This document shows positions 1 to 8,381 of a stretch of DNA of 14,165 nt, piece by piece. The position numbers and the translations under genes were made by a program. Source of the stretch: REEB509 sp049314555 (lineage in GTDB: Bacteria > Pseudomonadota > Alphaproteobacteria > Caulobacterales > Aquidulcibacteraceae); contig JBMOEW010000052.1 of the NCBI GenBank assembly GCA_049314555.1, positions 1 through 14,165 on the forward strand, given 5' to 3'. The notes under the pieces are model-generated. The model was not told the origin of the DNA, searched no databases, and was given only the letters and a program-made list of their open reading frames with translations. Every line of letters begins with the position of its first letter. Position 1 is the stretch's first letter.

Positions 1-900
1 GAGCCGCCAACGGCAGAGGTCTATGCAGGGCCGGCGGCAAAGAACGCTCAACATCGACGGCATTATGCCTGCGCAGAAACTGAAACTAGCCGCATGAATT
101 GCACTGAACGGCCCCACTAGTACGAGGGATTACCGAATGGCGCTCTCAACAGGCCGGGAATGTCGTCCTTTTGGCGATTTCTCTCCATTCCCTCCACTGG
201 CCATGCAGACACCGAAGTGTCCGCTTCACATTGCTAAGCGGCGACCTCAAAGCCGCCGCACCTGCCCCCTCCCCCCCCAAACTTATCCTCCCCCTGAACA
301 TCCGGTGTAGGATCACCCCATCCACGCCGACATCGGGGATGAAGCGCTGTCCCTTCAGGGTGTGGAACGGTAGAATGGGAGGTGTGCAGACGAAGCGGTC
401 TGTACAAGGACCATGTCGAGGGTAAGCCCCCGTGCGAAAAGGGGTCGTTGAAGAGCTGATCGAAACGCGCGCCAGATCAGCCTACCGTGCGGCGGTGGTT
501 GGGGTGGTCGAACCCTGAAACCATCCGGATACAAACCAAACGGCACCGCCGGATCAGCCCGGCTACCGCCGCTCCCCGATTTACCCCGCACGGCGCAAGC
601 CGATGCGGCTCTTGATGTGTCGTTCATCCACCCCTTGGTCGCGCCCTTCTAACTTTCGCCGCGAAAATGATGCAATTGCGGTTTGTGTTGCATCGCACAC
701 ACACACCACACACCGGCACGCAAAGACCGCGATATCGGCTTTTCTAAAGGGAAAATCGCGCGCTGGCCTGCCTCGCTGACGCAAAACTGTCGCTCGCACG
801 ACACTAAACCCCAACAAAGCCGTAAACACCCTGTCGCAAACCTCGGCTACCCGCCCAGCTCTCGCTCACCTGGTTGGGCAATTCTGGGGTAGATACAAAA
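1..900. other. Intergenic region, no supported gene
   Basis: No reading frame here has a recognisable domain or a convincing start with a ribosome binding site. The open frames are short, overlap on both strands and are Arg/Pro-rich, as expected by chance in GC-rich DNA. Bases 2-100 are open on the plus strand and end in a TGA, so they could be the last codons of an upstream gene, but nothing identifies it. Visible structure includes a CA-rich tract at about 695-716 and a perfect 7-bp inverted repeat (669-675 with 688-694), described separately. No tRNA or rRNA was recognised. The right part presumably holds the promoter of the TonB-dependent receptor, but I could not pick a clear -35/-10 pair. 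Confidence 0.5.
669..694. promoter_or_regulatory. Inverted repeat upstream of the TonB-dependent receptor, possible operator
   Basis: GATGCAA (669-675) and TTGCATC (688-694) form a perfect 7-bp inverted repeat with a 12-bp spacer, so the half-sites lie about two helical turns apart. It is some 210 bp before the receptor start. This geometry suits a dimeric regulator, but no regulator gene is adjacent and one such repeat can occur by chance. A transcribed hairpin is the alternative. Confidence 0.25.
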
Positions 901-3627
901 ATGGCTAAGAATACGTCGGGCAAAGGGCCCTTTTCCGCCCTTCTTCGGATGGTGCTTATGGGCAGCGCCGCGATCGGTGCGATCGACCAGGCCGCCGCGC
1001 AGGAAGCGACACCAACCGCGGAAAGCAGCGACGACATCGTCGTGACCGCACGCCGCCCCCTCGCAGAATCAGACGCCGCCTCCCTGCAAATTCAGCGCAA
1101 CTCCGACAGCCTCGTCAGCGTGATTTCCGGCGACGCCATCGGCAACCTGCCAGACCAGAACATCGCCTTCGCCATCGGCCGCCTGCCGGGCGTTTCGATC
1201 GAGCGCGACCAAGGCCAAGCGCGCTATGTGAACTTGCGCGGCGCGCCGATCCGCTGGACCACCTTGTCGTTTGATGGCCTCAGCGTCGTCAGCCCAGAGG
1301 GCCGTCAAACCCGCTTCGACAACATCCCTTCAGCGATCGCCAGCCAAGTGATCGTGGAAAAGGCCATTACCCCCAACATGTCTGGCGACACGGTGGCCGG
1401 CAACGTCAATATCCGCACCCGCCGCGCCTTCGACTATGATGGCTTCACCGTGTTCGGCAACCTCGCTGGCGGCTACGTCACCCTCGGTGGCGGCGAAGAG
1501 ATCGACAGCTCGATCGTGGTCGCCAACACCTTCATGAACGACCGCCTCGGTGTGTTGTTGCAGGCCTCCTATTACACCCGCAACATGGTCACAGATAACT
1601 GGGAAACCGATCCCTATCTGGCCCCGCCGAACACCGGCACCATCGCCGATCGTTTCGCCCGCGAATATGAAAACAAGCCCTACCGCTTGACGCGCCAGAA
1701 CATCTCCGCCTCGGCGCGAGTGGACTATCGCTTGGACGACTCCAACGAACTGTTCGCCAGCTCGATTTTCACCACCTACGCCGATGATGAGCTGCGCACC
1801 AACTACATCTTCCGGATGGACCAAGGCACCCGCGCGGCCGGCAGCGTACCAAACCTCGGCACCGTGTTCGCCACCCGCATCAACGCCAACTTCAACGTGC
1901 TGGAAAGCCGTGAGTTCACCTCCACCAACACCTTGGGCGGCGAACACAACTGGTTCGACTTCGACGTTTCTTGGCGCTTGAACTACACCTACACCCAAGA
2001 CGGTCGCGATGCCGGCGCGCTCCCGAACTTCGAAAGCCCAAGCGGCGCGGCCAACCGCCCCACCGTGGCTTATGACTTCCGCAACGGTGCCGATAACACC
2101 GTGCGCCTGTTCAACACCGTCGTGACAGGTTCGGTCCTCAGCCAAGGGGCAGCCCAACAAAACATCGAAGCCTTCCCGCTCAGCTTCCTGAACATCGAAC
2201 GGCGCGACGGCAGCGACGACACGCAAGCCTACACCGCCAAGTTTGACGTCACCCGGGAAATGGAATTCGCCGGCCGCAACGTCGAGTTTGCCTTTGGTGG
2301 CCTGTGGTCGGACCGCACCAAAACCTCCTCTGAACAGGTCTTCCGCGCTACTGCAGCCCAAGTGGCTGCCGGCGGTCTGGCAGTCCCTACCTACAACGAT
2401 ATCGCCCTTGGTCGCTCCTACCTCGGCGAATATCAACTCGGCTACACCTTCCGCTATCATTCTCAATCCGCGCTTGAGAATTTGATGAACACCTACATCA
2501 ACCGCGGCATTGCGCAGGCCGTGGACAGCACCAGCAACTACTGGAAAGTGAACGAAAACATCGTCGCCGGCTACGGCATGGCCACGATCGATTATGACTG
2601 GGGCAATGTGGTCATCGGCGGCCGCGTCGAGCAAATCGAAACCGAAGGCCGTTCCTTCGTCGGCGGTCGCCTGCTGGCGGTTCCAAACGACGATACGCTG
2701 TTTTTCCCCAGCGCCCACTTCAACTGGAACGTGACCGAAGACAGCCGCATCCGCGTTGGCTTCACCACCAGCGCCACCCGGGCAGACTTCAACCAGCTGC
2801 GTCCGAACTTCTCCTTCAACGACTCAGCGCGCACGGTCTCCGGCGGCAACCCCTTAGCCAGCCCAGAACGCCAAACCGGCTTCGATGCCTACTTTGAAAA
2901 CTATGGCGACAACGGCAGCTTCTTCTCCTTCGGCGTCTTCCACAAAGATGTCCGCGATGTGTTGTTCACCACGTCAAACGTCTTCGGTCTGGACGTGCTC
3001 GACACGCCGGCGATCGGGTTAAATCCGGCAATCATTCGCTCCGGCTACACCTTCACCTCGGTCGCCAACGGCGGGACGGGCTTCTTGCGCGGTGCGGAAG
3101 TCTTTTATTCCAACACGGCCGAAGAACTCGCAGAGCGCCTCGGCCTGCCAGAATGGATGCAAGGCTTCGGCCTGCGCGCCGGTGCCACCTTCACCCAAAG
3201 CGAAGCCAACTATTTGGCCCCAACCTTCGACGCCCGCGTGGGTCGCACGGTCCTCACACCACGCCGCGTCGCCATCCCCGGTGCGTCGGACTGGACCTAT
3301 AACCTCCAGGCCTCCTACGAAATGTATGGCCTCTCCGTGCGCCTGGCTTACCAGTTCCGCACCCCGTGGGGCCAATCCATTGGCAACTATCGGATCTTGA
3401 ACAACGGCCAACTCGTGCCGGACGGTAACGGCGACGTCTTCTGGGATGATGACGGCGAGCTTGATCTGTCGGTGCGCTACCAGGTCAACGACAACTACGA
3501 AGTCTACTTCGATGGCGTGAACCTGTTGGACGGCCCAGGCCGTCGCTTTGCCGACACTTCGAACTTCCCGGTCGAGTACGAAACCTTCGGCGAGCGCTTC
3601 ATCGTCGGCGTGCGCTTCAACTACTAA
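901..3627 (+). CDS. TonB-dependent outer-membrane receptor
   Basis: A predicted outer-membrane beta-barrel of 908 residues that takes up a ligand using energy from TonB/ExbB/ExbD; the substrate cannot be told from sequence. The N-terminus is a signal peptide (hydrophobic stretch about residues 11-28, likely cleavage after Ala-Ala-Ala near residue 33). A TonB box DDIVVTARRP and a plug domain with the NLPDQN...GRLPGVSIER...NLRG pattern follow. The rest is barrel, with alternating aromatic strands and a C-terminal FNY, the usual aromatic end that aids barrel assembly. The layout resembles the Xanthomonas/Caulobacter-type receptor family. I chose ATG at 901 over the in-frame TTG at 874 because it begins the signal peptide and has GGGGT about 10 nt upstream. 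No regulator, sigma/anti-sigma pair or periplasmic partner is adjacent, so it is probably a single-gene unit ending at the hairpin at 3668-3697. Confidence 0.95.
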   Translation: MAKNTSGKGPFSALLRMVLMGSAAIGAIDQAAAQEATPTAESSDDIVVTARRPLAESDAASLQIQRNSDSLVSVISGDAIGNLPDQNIAFAIGRLPGVSIERDQGQARYVNLRGAPIRWTTLSFDGLSVVSPEGRQTRFDNIPSAIASQVIVEKAITPNMSGDTVAGNVNIRTRRAFDYDGFTVFGNLAGGYVTLGGGEEIDSSIVVANTFMNDRLGVLLQASYYTRNMVTDNWETDPYLAPPNTGTIADRFAREYENKPYRLTRQNISASARVDYRLDDSNELFASSIFTTYADDELRTNYIFRMDQGTRAAGSVPNLGTVFATRINANFNVLESREFTSTNTLGGEHNWFDFDVSWRLNYTYTQDGRDAGALPNFESPSGAANRPTVAYDFRNGADNTVRLFNTVVTGSVLSQGAAQQNIEAFPLSFLNIERRDGSDDTQAYTAKFDVTREMEFAGRNVEFAFGGLWSDRTKTSSEQVFRATAAQVAAGGLAVPTYNDIALGRSYLGEYQLGYTFRYHSQSALENLMNTYINRGIAQAVDSTSNYWKVNENIVAGYGMATIDYDWGNVVIGGRVEQIETEGRSFVGGRLLAVPNDDTLFFPSAHFNWNVTEDSRIRVGFTTSATRADFNQLRPNFSFNDSARTVSGGNPLASPERQTGFDAYFENYGDNGSFFSFGVFHKDVRDVLFTTSNVFGLDVLDTPAIGLNPAIIRSGYTFTSVANGGTGFLRGAEVFYSNTAEELAERLGLPEWMQGFGLRAGATFTQSEANYLAPTFDARVGRTVLTPRRVAIPGASDWTYNLQASYEMYGLSVRLAYQFRTPWGQSIGNYRILNNGQLVPDGNGDVFWDDDGELDLSVRYQVNDNYEVYFDGVNLLDGPGRRFADTSNFPVEYETFGERFIVGVRFNY

Positions 3628-3667
3628 GGCCCAACGATCAGGCCATAACAATTTGGCCAAAACAAAC

Positions 3668-3697
3668 AGAGCGCGGCGGAATGATCCGCCGCGCTCT
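3668..3697. terminator. Bidirectional intrinsic terminator between the receptor gene and der
   Basis: A perfect 13-bp stem (3668-3680 with 3685-3697) closes on a 4-nt ATGA loop. It lies about 40 nt after the receptor stop on the plus strand and about 38 nt after the der stop on the minus strand. Read on the minus strand the stem is followed by TGTTTGTTTT, a fair U-tract. On the plus strand the tail is a weaker TTGCGTTG. It probably terminates both convergent units, more efficiently for der. Confidence 0.8.
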
Positions 3698-3735
3698 TGC
3701 GTTGTGGTAGAACCTGAAAACAAGAAAGCAGCGCG

Positions 3736-5085
3736 TCAGCGCCCCTCGCCCTCACCAAACGGGTTCTTGTTTTGCCGCACGATCAGCCGCACCGGGGCGC
3801 CTTCCATCCCGAACGCTTCGCGGATGCCATTAACGAGATAGCGCTTGTAGCTTTCAGGTAGATCTGAGGCCCGCGAGCACATCATCACAAACGTGGGTGG
3901 GCGCGCCTTCACCTGGGTGATGTAGCGCGGCTTGATCCGCTTGCCGTTCACCGCAGGCGGCGGATGGCGCTCGGTCATGTAGCGCAGCCAGTTGTTCAAA
4001 TCGTTGGTTTTGATCCGCGCGTTCCAATCGGTGTACGCCGAAAGCACCGCCTCCATCAGTTGGGTGATGCCTTGGCCCGAAATCGCAGAGAGCGTCACCA
4101 GCGTGGTGCCCTTGGCCTGCGGAAGCTTTTCGCCGGCCACCAGACGCAATTCCTTCAGATGCGCGCTGGCGTCCTCTGCCTGATCCCATTTCGCGATCGC
4201 ATACACCAGCGCCCGGCCTTCGCGAATTACCAGGTCGGCGATCGAAAGGTCCTGCTTCTCGAAGGCCTCCGCCTGATCCATCACCACCACACATACATCC
4301 GCAAAGCGGATGGCGCGGATGGTGTCGGCCACCGAAAGCTGCTCCAGCTTGGCCTGCACCTTGGCTTTTTTGCGCATCCCTGCGGTATCAAACAGCCGGA
4401 ACCGATGCTCGCGCCACTGCCAGTCCACAGCAATCGCGTCGCGCGTGATCCCAGCCTCAGGCCCGGTCAACATCCGGTCTTCGCCCAACAGCGCGTTGAC
4501 CAGCGTGGACTTGCCCGCATTCGGTCGGCCAATCACCGCAATATGGATCGGACGCTCGCCGCCCGCCCCTTCTGGCGAAGGCCCGGCCGCATCGCCCATA
4601 GCAGCAACGATCGCGGCATAAAGGTCGCTCATGCCTTCGCCATGTTCGCCCGAGATCGGGATCGGTTCACCCAACCCCAGCGCGAAGGCCTCAAGCACGC
4701 CGGACTCAGCAGCCTTACCCTCAGCCTTGTTGGCCCCCAGGATCACCGGCTTGTCCGCCCGTCGCAGCAGGTCGCCGAAGCGCTCGTCCAACGGCGTAAC
4801 ACCCACCCGCGCATCGATCAGGAACAAAACAACGTCCGCCTCGCGGATCGCGGTTTCGGTTTGGATGCGCATGCGCGCTTCCAGGCTTTCATCCGTCAGA
4901 TCTTCAAAGCCGGCGGTATCGATCATATCCAGATCAAGATCGCCCAAACGTCCACGCCCTTCCTTACGGTCCCGCGTGACCCCCGGAAGATCGTCAACGA
5001 TCGCAAGCTTCTTGCCGGCCAGTCGGTTGAAAAGCGTGGACTTGCCCACGTTGGGCCGCCCCACGATGGCGAGCTTGATCGTCAT
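3736..5085 (-). CDS. der: Ribosome-assembly GTPase Der (EngA)
   Basis: Der is an essential tandem-GTPase that binds the 50S subunit during late ribosome assembly. The 449 residues show two G domains and a C-terminal KH-like domain, the normal architecture and length. Domain 1 has GRPNVGKS (9-16), DTAG (56-59) and NKAE (119-122). Domain 2 has GRPNAGKS (186-193), DTAG (233-236) and AKWD (298-301), where the usual first residue of the G4 motif, Asn, is Ala. The KH-like part includes KPRYITQVKARPPTF and ends in a basic tail. The ATG at 5085 is preceded by GGGGGA about 9 nt upstream. The gene starts 19 nt after the bamB stop and is the last gene of the YfgM-like / bamB / der unit, ending at the hairpin at 3668-3697. 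Confidence 0.97.
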   Translation of the reverse strand: MTIKLAIVGRPNVGKSTLFNRLAGKKLAIVDDLPGVTRDRKEGRGRLGDLDLDMIDTAGFEDLTDESLEARMRIQTETAIREADVVLFLIDARVGVTPLDERFGDLLRRADKPVILGANKAEGKAAESGVLEAFALGLGEPIPISGEHGEGMSDLYAAIVAAMGDAAGPSPEGAGGERPIHIAVIGRPNAGKSTLVNALLGEDRMLTGPEAGITRDAIAVDWQWREHRFRLFDTAGMRKKAKVQAKLEQLSVADTIRAIRFADVCVVVMDQAEAFEKQDLSIADLVIREGRALVYAIAKWDQAEDASAHLKELRLVAGEKLPQAKGTTLVTLSAISGQGITQLMEAVLSAYTDWNARIKTNDLNNWLRYMTERHPPPAVNGKRIKPRYITQVKARPPTFVMMCSRASDLPESYKRYLVNGIREAFGMEGAPVRLIVRQNKNPFGEGEGR

Positions 5086-5104
5086 CGCAAGGCGATCCCC
5101 CCGA

Positions 5105-6448
5105 TCAACGCAGCGCGACGAGACGCGCGTCGTCCGTCACCACATAGATCAAGCCGCCCGCAGCGATCGGGGGAATGAACACCGCGCCGCCGACGTCGCG
5201 ACGGCTGATGATTTCCCCGGTTTCGGGGTTCACCGCAATCACTTCACCCAAGGAGGAAGCCAAGATCAGCTTGCCGCCCACCAGAATGGGGCCGGTCCAG
5301 GCGATACGGTCTTCGCGGTCCTGCTCGTCTTCGAACCGCCGCAGCTGGGTCACCCAATACGCAGCGCCAGTCGCCCGGTCGAAGGCCGCCAACTCGCCGT
5401 CCACGGTCACCGCAAACAACACCGGCCCCGCCACCCAAGGCGTCTGTGTCGACGGGAAGCTCCGCGCCCACTGCCGCTGGCCAGAACGCATGTCGATGGC
5501 CGCCAGCAAACCAGAGTGGCTTGCCGCAAACATCACCCCGTTATCCACCGCCGGCCGTCCGCCGATATCATTGATCGTCGAAAGAGAGGTCAACCGCCCT
5601 TGACGCGCCAAAGCATCAACCCACAGCCGCCGGCCATTGGCGCCAAGCAGCGCCACCAGCTCGCCAGACGCAAACGGCGCAACGATTGTATCCCCAGCCA
5701 CCGCCGGGCTGGAGGCAGACAGGATCCGCGCAGGCTCTGCAATTGCCTGGTGGGTCCACTCGATGGCCCCAGTCGCTGCGTCCATGGCCACCAATTCGCT
5801 GTCGTTGGTGACAGCAAATACCCGCCCCCCCGATACCGTCGGCGCGGCATGGAACGGCGCATCCGCACTGGTGCGCCAAATCTCAGCCCCGGTGGCCGCA
5901 TCAAACGCCGCCGCAAACCCAAACCCGGTGGTGGCATAAACCCGCCCGTCCGCAGCCGCGACCCCCCCACCGAGCGCCCGGCGATCTCGGCCACTTTCAG
6001 GGCGCAACCGCTCCGACCACCGCTCCCGGCCGGTCGTGGCATCGAACGCCCGCAGCGTGTGGCCAGCGTCCAGGAAAAACAGCGCGCCGCCCATCACCAC
6101 CGGCGGTGCGGCAAGCTTCTGGTGGCGGTTCGAGCCATCCCCAAGGCTGGCCCGGAACGCCACCTCAAGGCTGGCTTCGCCGGCGATATGGCCCGGCGCA
6201 TTGGCGGCATTCCCGCCAGGCTGGCTCCAATCTGGAAACGGCAGCGCGGCAGGCGTGGCGATGATTCGGCCTCTGAGGTTGGGGTCTGCCTCCAGTTGCT
6301 GTTCAAACGTCAAGATGGACACCCGCCCATCCTGCGGCGCGGTCGCGGGCGTCACATCGTCGCCAAACGGCCATACGCGCTCCGCCGTGGCGCACGCCGA
6401 AAGAGCCGCCGCAGCCGCCAAAGCGGAAAGTGTCGAGATCCGGTTCAT
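5105..6448 (-). CDS. bamB: Outer-membrane assembly lipoprotein BamB-like (PQQ-type beta-propeller)
   Basis: Predicted periplasmic lipoprotein of 447 residues that helps the BAM complex fold outer-membrane beta-barrels. The N-terminus has a short charged segment, an Ala/Leu-rich hydrophobic core and a lipobox LSAC with the lipidation cysteine at residue 19. The body consists of repeated blades of the PQQ/quinoprotein type (for example RAFDATTGRERW, AAFDAATGAEIW, VAMDAATGAIEW, AFDRATGAAYW, VNPETGEI), consistent with an eight-bladed propeller. I chose ATG at 6448 over an upstream in-frame ATG at 6604. The downstream start begins the signal peptide and has AAAGGA 6 nt upstream, which overlaps the stop codon of the preceding gene; the longer version would prepend basic, non-signal sequence. 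It lies 10 nt after the YfgM-like gene and 19 nt before der, a gene order I recall as common in alphaproteobacteria. Confidence 0.93.
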   Translation of the reverse strand: MNRISTLSALAAAAALSACATAERVWPFGDDVTPATAPQDGRVSILTFEQQLEADPNLRGRIIATPAALPFPDWSQPGGNAANAPGHIAGEASLEVAFRASLGDGSNRHQKLAAPPVVMGGALFFLDAGHTLRAFDATTGRERWSERLRPESGRDRRALGGGVAAADGRVYATTGFGFAAAFDAATGAEIWRTSADAPFHAAPTVSGGRVFAVTNDSELVAMDAATGAIEWTHQAIAEPARILSASSPAVAGDTIVAPFASGELVALLGANGRRLWVDALARQGRLTSLSTINDIGGRPAVDNGVMFAASHSGLLAAIDMRSGQRQWARSFPSTQTPWVAGPVLFAVTVDGELAAFDRATGAAYWVTQLRRFEDEQDREDRIAWTGPILVGGKLILASSLGEVIAVNPETGEIISRRDVGGAVFIPPIAAGGLIYVVTDDARLVALR

Positions 6449-6458
6449 AGCGGGTCCT

Positions 6459-7178
6459 TTAAGGGGCTGGAGCAGCAGCTGGCGCGCTGGGCGCCGGGGT
6501 TGAAGCAGCGGCCGGTGCTGCCGGCGTTTCCGGCGGCGGGCCAAGCACGGCCATGGCCAGGCCTTCAGCGCGCGAACGCACGGGCTCTGGCGCTGAAAGA
6601 TCAAGGCTCAGGGCCTGAAAAATCGTCCGGGCCCGTTCCACGTCGCCCGCTTCCCATGCCTCGATCGCCAACAACTCCTGGGCAAACGCCCGGATCGGGC
6701 CTTCAGCTTCCAAAAGCGGCGCTACGCGGGCCTCAACGGCTTGAAAGTCCTGGGTGTCGGCCACCAGATAGGCCGCCCGCAACCGCGCACTGTCGCGCAC
6801 AATCGGGTCCTTCGTGCTTTCCGCGGCGGCGTCAAACGCGGCAATCGCGCCCTGTAGATCGCCTTCGGCCACCTTCACGCTGGCCAGTTCCATCTCCGTC
6901 AGGGTTTGGTAGATGCTCGGACCATCATCTGCGATGGCCTGAAACGCGGCTTTGGCACCAGCCAGATCGCCGCGGGCGCTCAAGGCTTGAGCGGCGGCAA
7001 ATTCGTCCGAATGGTCCCGCGCCGATCGGGTGGTGTGGTTGTCAAAGGCAAGATAGGCCCCCACCCCCGCCAAAATCGCCACCAATCCCGCAGCCGCCCA
7101 TGGCCCGTAGGCCTTCAAGAGGGTCACATAACGCTCTTCGCGCAGCTTCTCCTCGACCTCTTCAAAAGCGTCGGTCAC
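6459..7178 (-). CDS. YfgM-like membrane-anchored tetratricopeptide protein
   Basis: Predicted inner-membrane protein of 239 residues with a short cytoplasmic N-terminus (VTDAFEEVEEKLREERY), one transmembrane helix at about residues 27-46, and a periplasmic alpha-helical TPR-like domain. YfgM proteins are ancillary to the SecYEG translocon and periplasmic chaperones. The last 30 or so residues are an Ala/Pro-rich low-complexity tail. I prefer the GTG at 7178 to the TTG at 7205: the family begins with this T-D-x-F-E-E-V-E-E pattern, and GGGGA sits about 7 nt before the GTG, while the TTG has no Shine-Dalgarno. A possible promoter lies upstream (TTGAAG 7267-7262, 17-nt spacer, TAGCTT 7244-7239), only moderately convincing. 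It heads the unit with bamB and der. Confidence 0.88.
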   Translation of the reverse strand: MTDAFEEVEEKLREERYVTLLKAYGPWAAAGLVAILAGVGAYLAFDNHTTRSARDHSDEFAAAQALSARGDLAGAKAAFQAIADDGPSIYQTLTEMELASVKVAEGDLQGAIAAFDAAAESTKDPIVRDSARLRAAYLVADTQDFQAVEARVAPLLEAEGPIRAFAQELLAIEAWEAGDVERARTIFQALSLDLSAPEPVRSRAEGLAMAVLGPPPETPAAPAAASTPAPSAPAAAPAP

Positions 7179-7375
7179 CCTGCCATCCCCGGTTTGGCCG
7201 CTCAAGGCGGCGCAGATTCGTCTTACGTTGCGGCCCGCAAGCTAGCCGGGCTCGCGGCCCGCTTCAACGCGCCCGCGCTGTTTTGCTGTTATCGCCTAGG
7301 ACCGGGCTGCGGCGGGAAAAAGGCGACAGCCTTGCCAAAAGGCAGTTGGTCAGCCGATGGAAGCGCCGCGCTGGC

Positions 7376-7780
7376 TCAGTCAGAAACCTGATCGCGCGAG
7401 AAATAGGCAGCGCCGGCCCCCGCAGCAGCACCAAGCAGCATCACCAACGGTGCCCCAATCGAGATCATCGGGGCCTGCGCGGTCACCAAAGCCAACAGGC
7501 TTGGCCCAAGCGCGGCCTGTATCTGCGGCATCAATACGCCGCCCACCAGCAGCAAGCCGTACCCACCAGCGGCCCCAGCAACTGCCATGGCCACGGCGCG
7601 CACCCCTGCCCCAAGGCGGTAACGGCGCTGCCGGCTGGCCACCGCCGCGCTCACTTTCACCCCAAAGCCGTCTTCTACCGGCTCATCCGCCAACGCGAAC
7701 GCCCTGCGCATCGCGGCATTGGCGGCGTCAAGCTCGTCGGAAGTGGCAAAAGGCGAATCGGTCATTGGCGATTTGGTCAT
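7376..7780 (-). CDS. Small two-helix membrane protein, putative anti-sigma factor
   Basis: This 134-residue protein has a hydrophilic N-terminal half (about 55 residues, including DELDAANAAMRRAF) and two hydrophobic helices at about 58-84 and 91-127 separated by a short loop. I do not recognise a named family. Its ATG overlaps the stop of the ECF sigma gene in an ATGA arrangement, with a perfect GGAGGT 6 nt upstream, so the two are translationally coupled. That position and topology suggest it holds the sigma factor at the membrane, with residues 1-55 as the sigma-binding part. No zinc-binding HxxxCxxC anti-sigma motif is present, so the role is inferred from context only. It is the last gene of the unit; about 200 bp without a recognised gene separate it from the YfgM-like start. 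Confidence 0.8.
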   Translation of the reverse strand: MTKSPMTDSPFATSDELDAANAAMRRAFALADEPVEDGFGVKVSAAVASRQRRYRLGAGVRAVAMAVAGAAGGYGLLLVGGVLMPQIQAALGPSLLALVTAQAPMISIGAPLVMLLGAAAGAGAAYFSRDQVSD

Positions 7781-8340
7781 GTTTGGACCTCCGGGCTCAG
7801 GAGGCGACGAAGCTTATCTGTCCCTCTTAACACATGGGACTTAACAGTGCCTAGCGCCATCCCTGTCATCTCCACGATTTCCCCATGGGAAAGCCCCTCC
7901 CCATGATTAAGCGTGACACACAGCCGTTCCGGCTCCGACAACCGCGACAATGCCCGCTCCAGATCAATCTTTGCCCCAGCCGCGCTGTCGGGAAGGCTTT
8001 CCTCCGCCATCAGCGGCATGGCGTCGTCCAGCTCCTGATGAACGCCGCGCACCCGCCTTTTGCTCATCAAAAACGTGGTCACCGCGATCCTCCTGAACCA
8101 GCCGGGAAAAGCCGCCGGCGTTTGCAAATCCCCCATCCGATCCCAGGCCTTGATGAAGGCCTCCTGGGCTAAGTCGTCCGCTTCTGCGTGGTTGCCCGCG
8201 CACAGCCGCCGCAGCAGGGCCCTTGCCCAACTCTGTCGCCGTTTGACGAGCTCCCCAAAGGCCTGCTGATCGCGAGCCTGGGAGGCCACGATCAGCGCCG
8301 CTTCGTTTGCGGCCGCCCAGTTGACGCTGATCCGCGCCAT
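7777..8340 (-). CDS. ECF-type RNA polymerase sigma factor
   Basis: A 187-residue group IV sigma factor. Region 2 spans about residues 20-92 and contains the core-binding and -10 recognition signature DDLAQEAFIKAWDRMG (55-70). Region 4 spans about 125-182 and contains a helix-turn-helix, LSHGEIVEMTGMALGTVKSHV, for -35 recognition. The two are joined by an acidic linker (about 100-125), and no region 1 or 3 is present, as expected for the class. The ATG at 8340 has a weak GGTGAG about 10 nt upstream. It lies 41 nt after the DUF6249-like gene and overlaps the small membrane protein gene by 4 nt. A three-gene sensory unit under positive autoregulation is likely, but I could not assign its own promoter with confidence. 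Confidence 0.95.
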   Translation of the reverse strand: MARISVNWAAANEAALIVASQARDQQAFGELVKRRQSWARALLRRLCAGNHAEADDLAQEAFIKAWDRMGDLQTPAAFPGWFRRIAVTTFLMSKRRVRGVHQELDDAMPLMAEESLPDSAAGAKIDLERALSRLSEPERLCVTLNHGEGLSHGEIVEMTGMALGTVKSHVLRGTDKLRRLLSPEVQT

Positions 8341-8381
8341 CGATGTTTCTCACCCCCTCGGCGAACGTCGATTGCGCAGCG

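Noticed and set aside
90..140. Possible 23S rRNA sarcin-ricin-like stretch (AGTACGAG near 119)
   Set aside because: Only about 8 bases match and the flanking rRNA sequence is absent.
1330..2718. Open frame of 462 codons on the minus strand
   Set aside because: It is antisense to the TonB-dependent receptor and Val/Gly/Ala-rich with no recognisable domain; a shadow frame.
3964..5178. Open frame of 404 codons on the plus strand
   Set aside because: Antisense to der, His/Arg-rich and without a domain or ribosome binding site.
4631..7906. Very long open frame on the plus strand (1091 codons)
   Set aside because: It runs antisense to der, bamB, the YfgM-like gene and the small membrane protein gene, all of which have clear domains. 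Its translation is Arg/Pro/Ser-rich without a domain, typical of the mirror frame of GC-rich genes.
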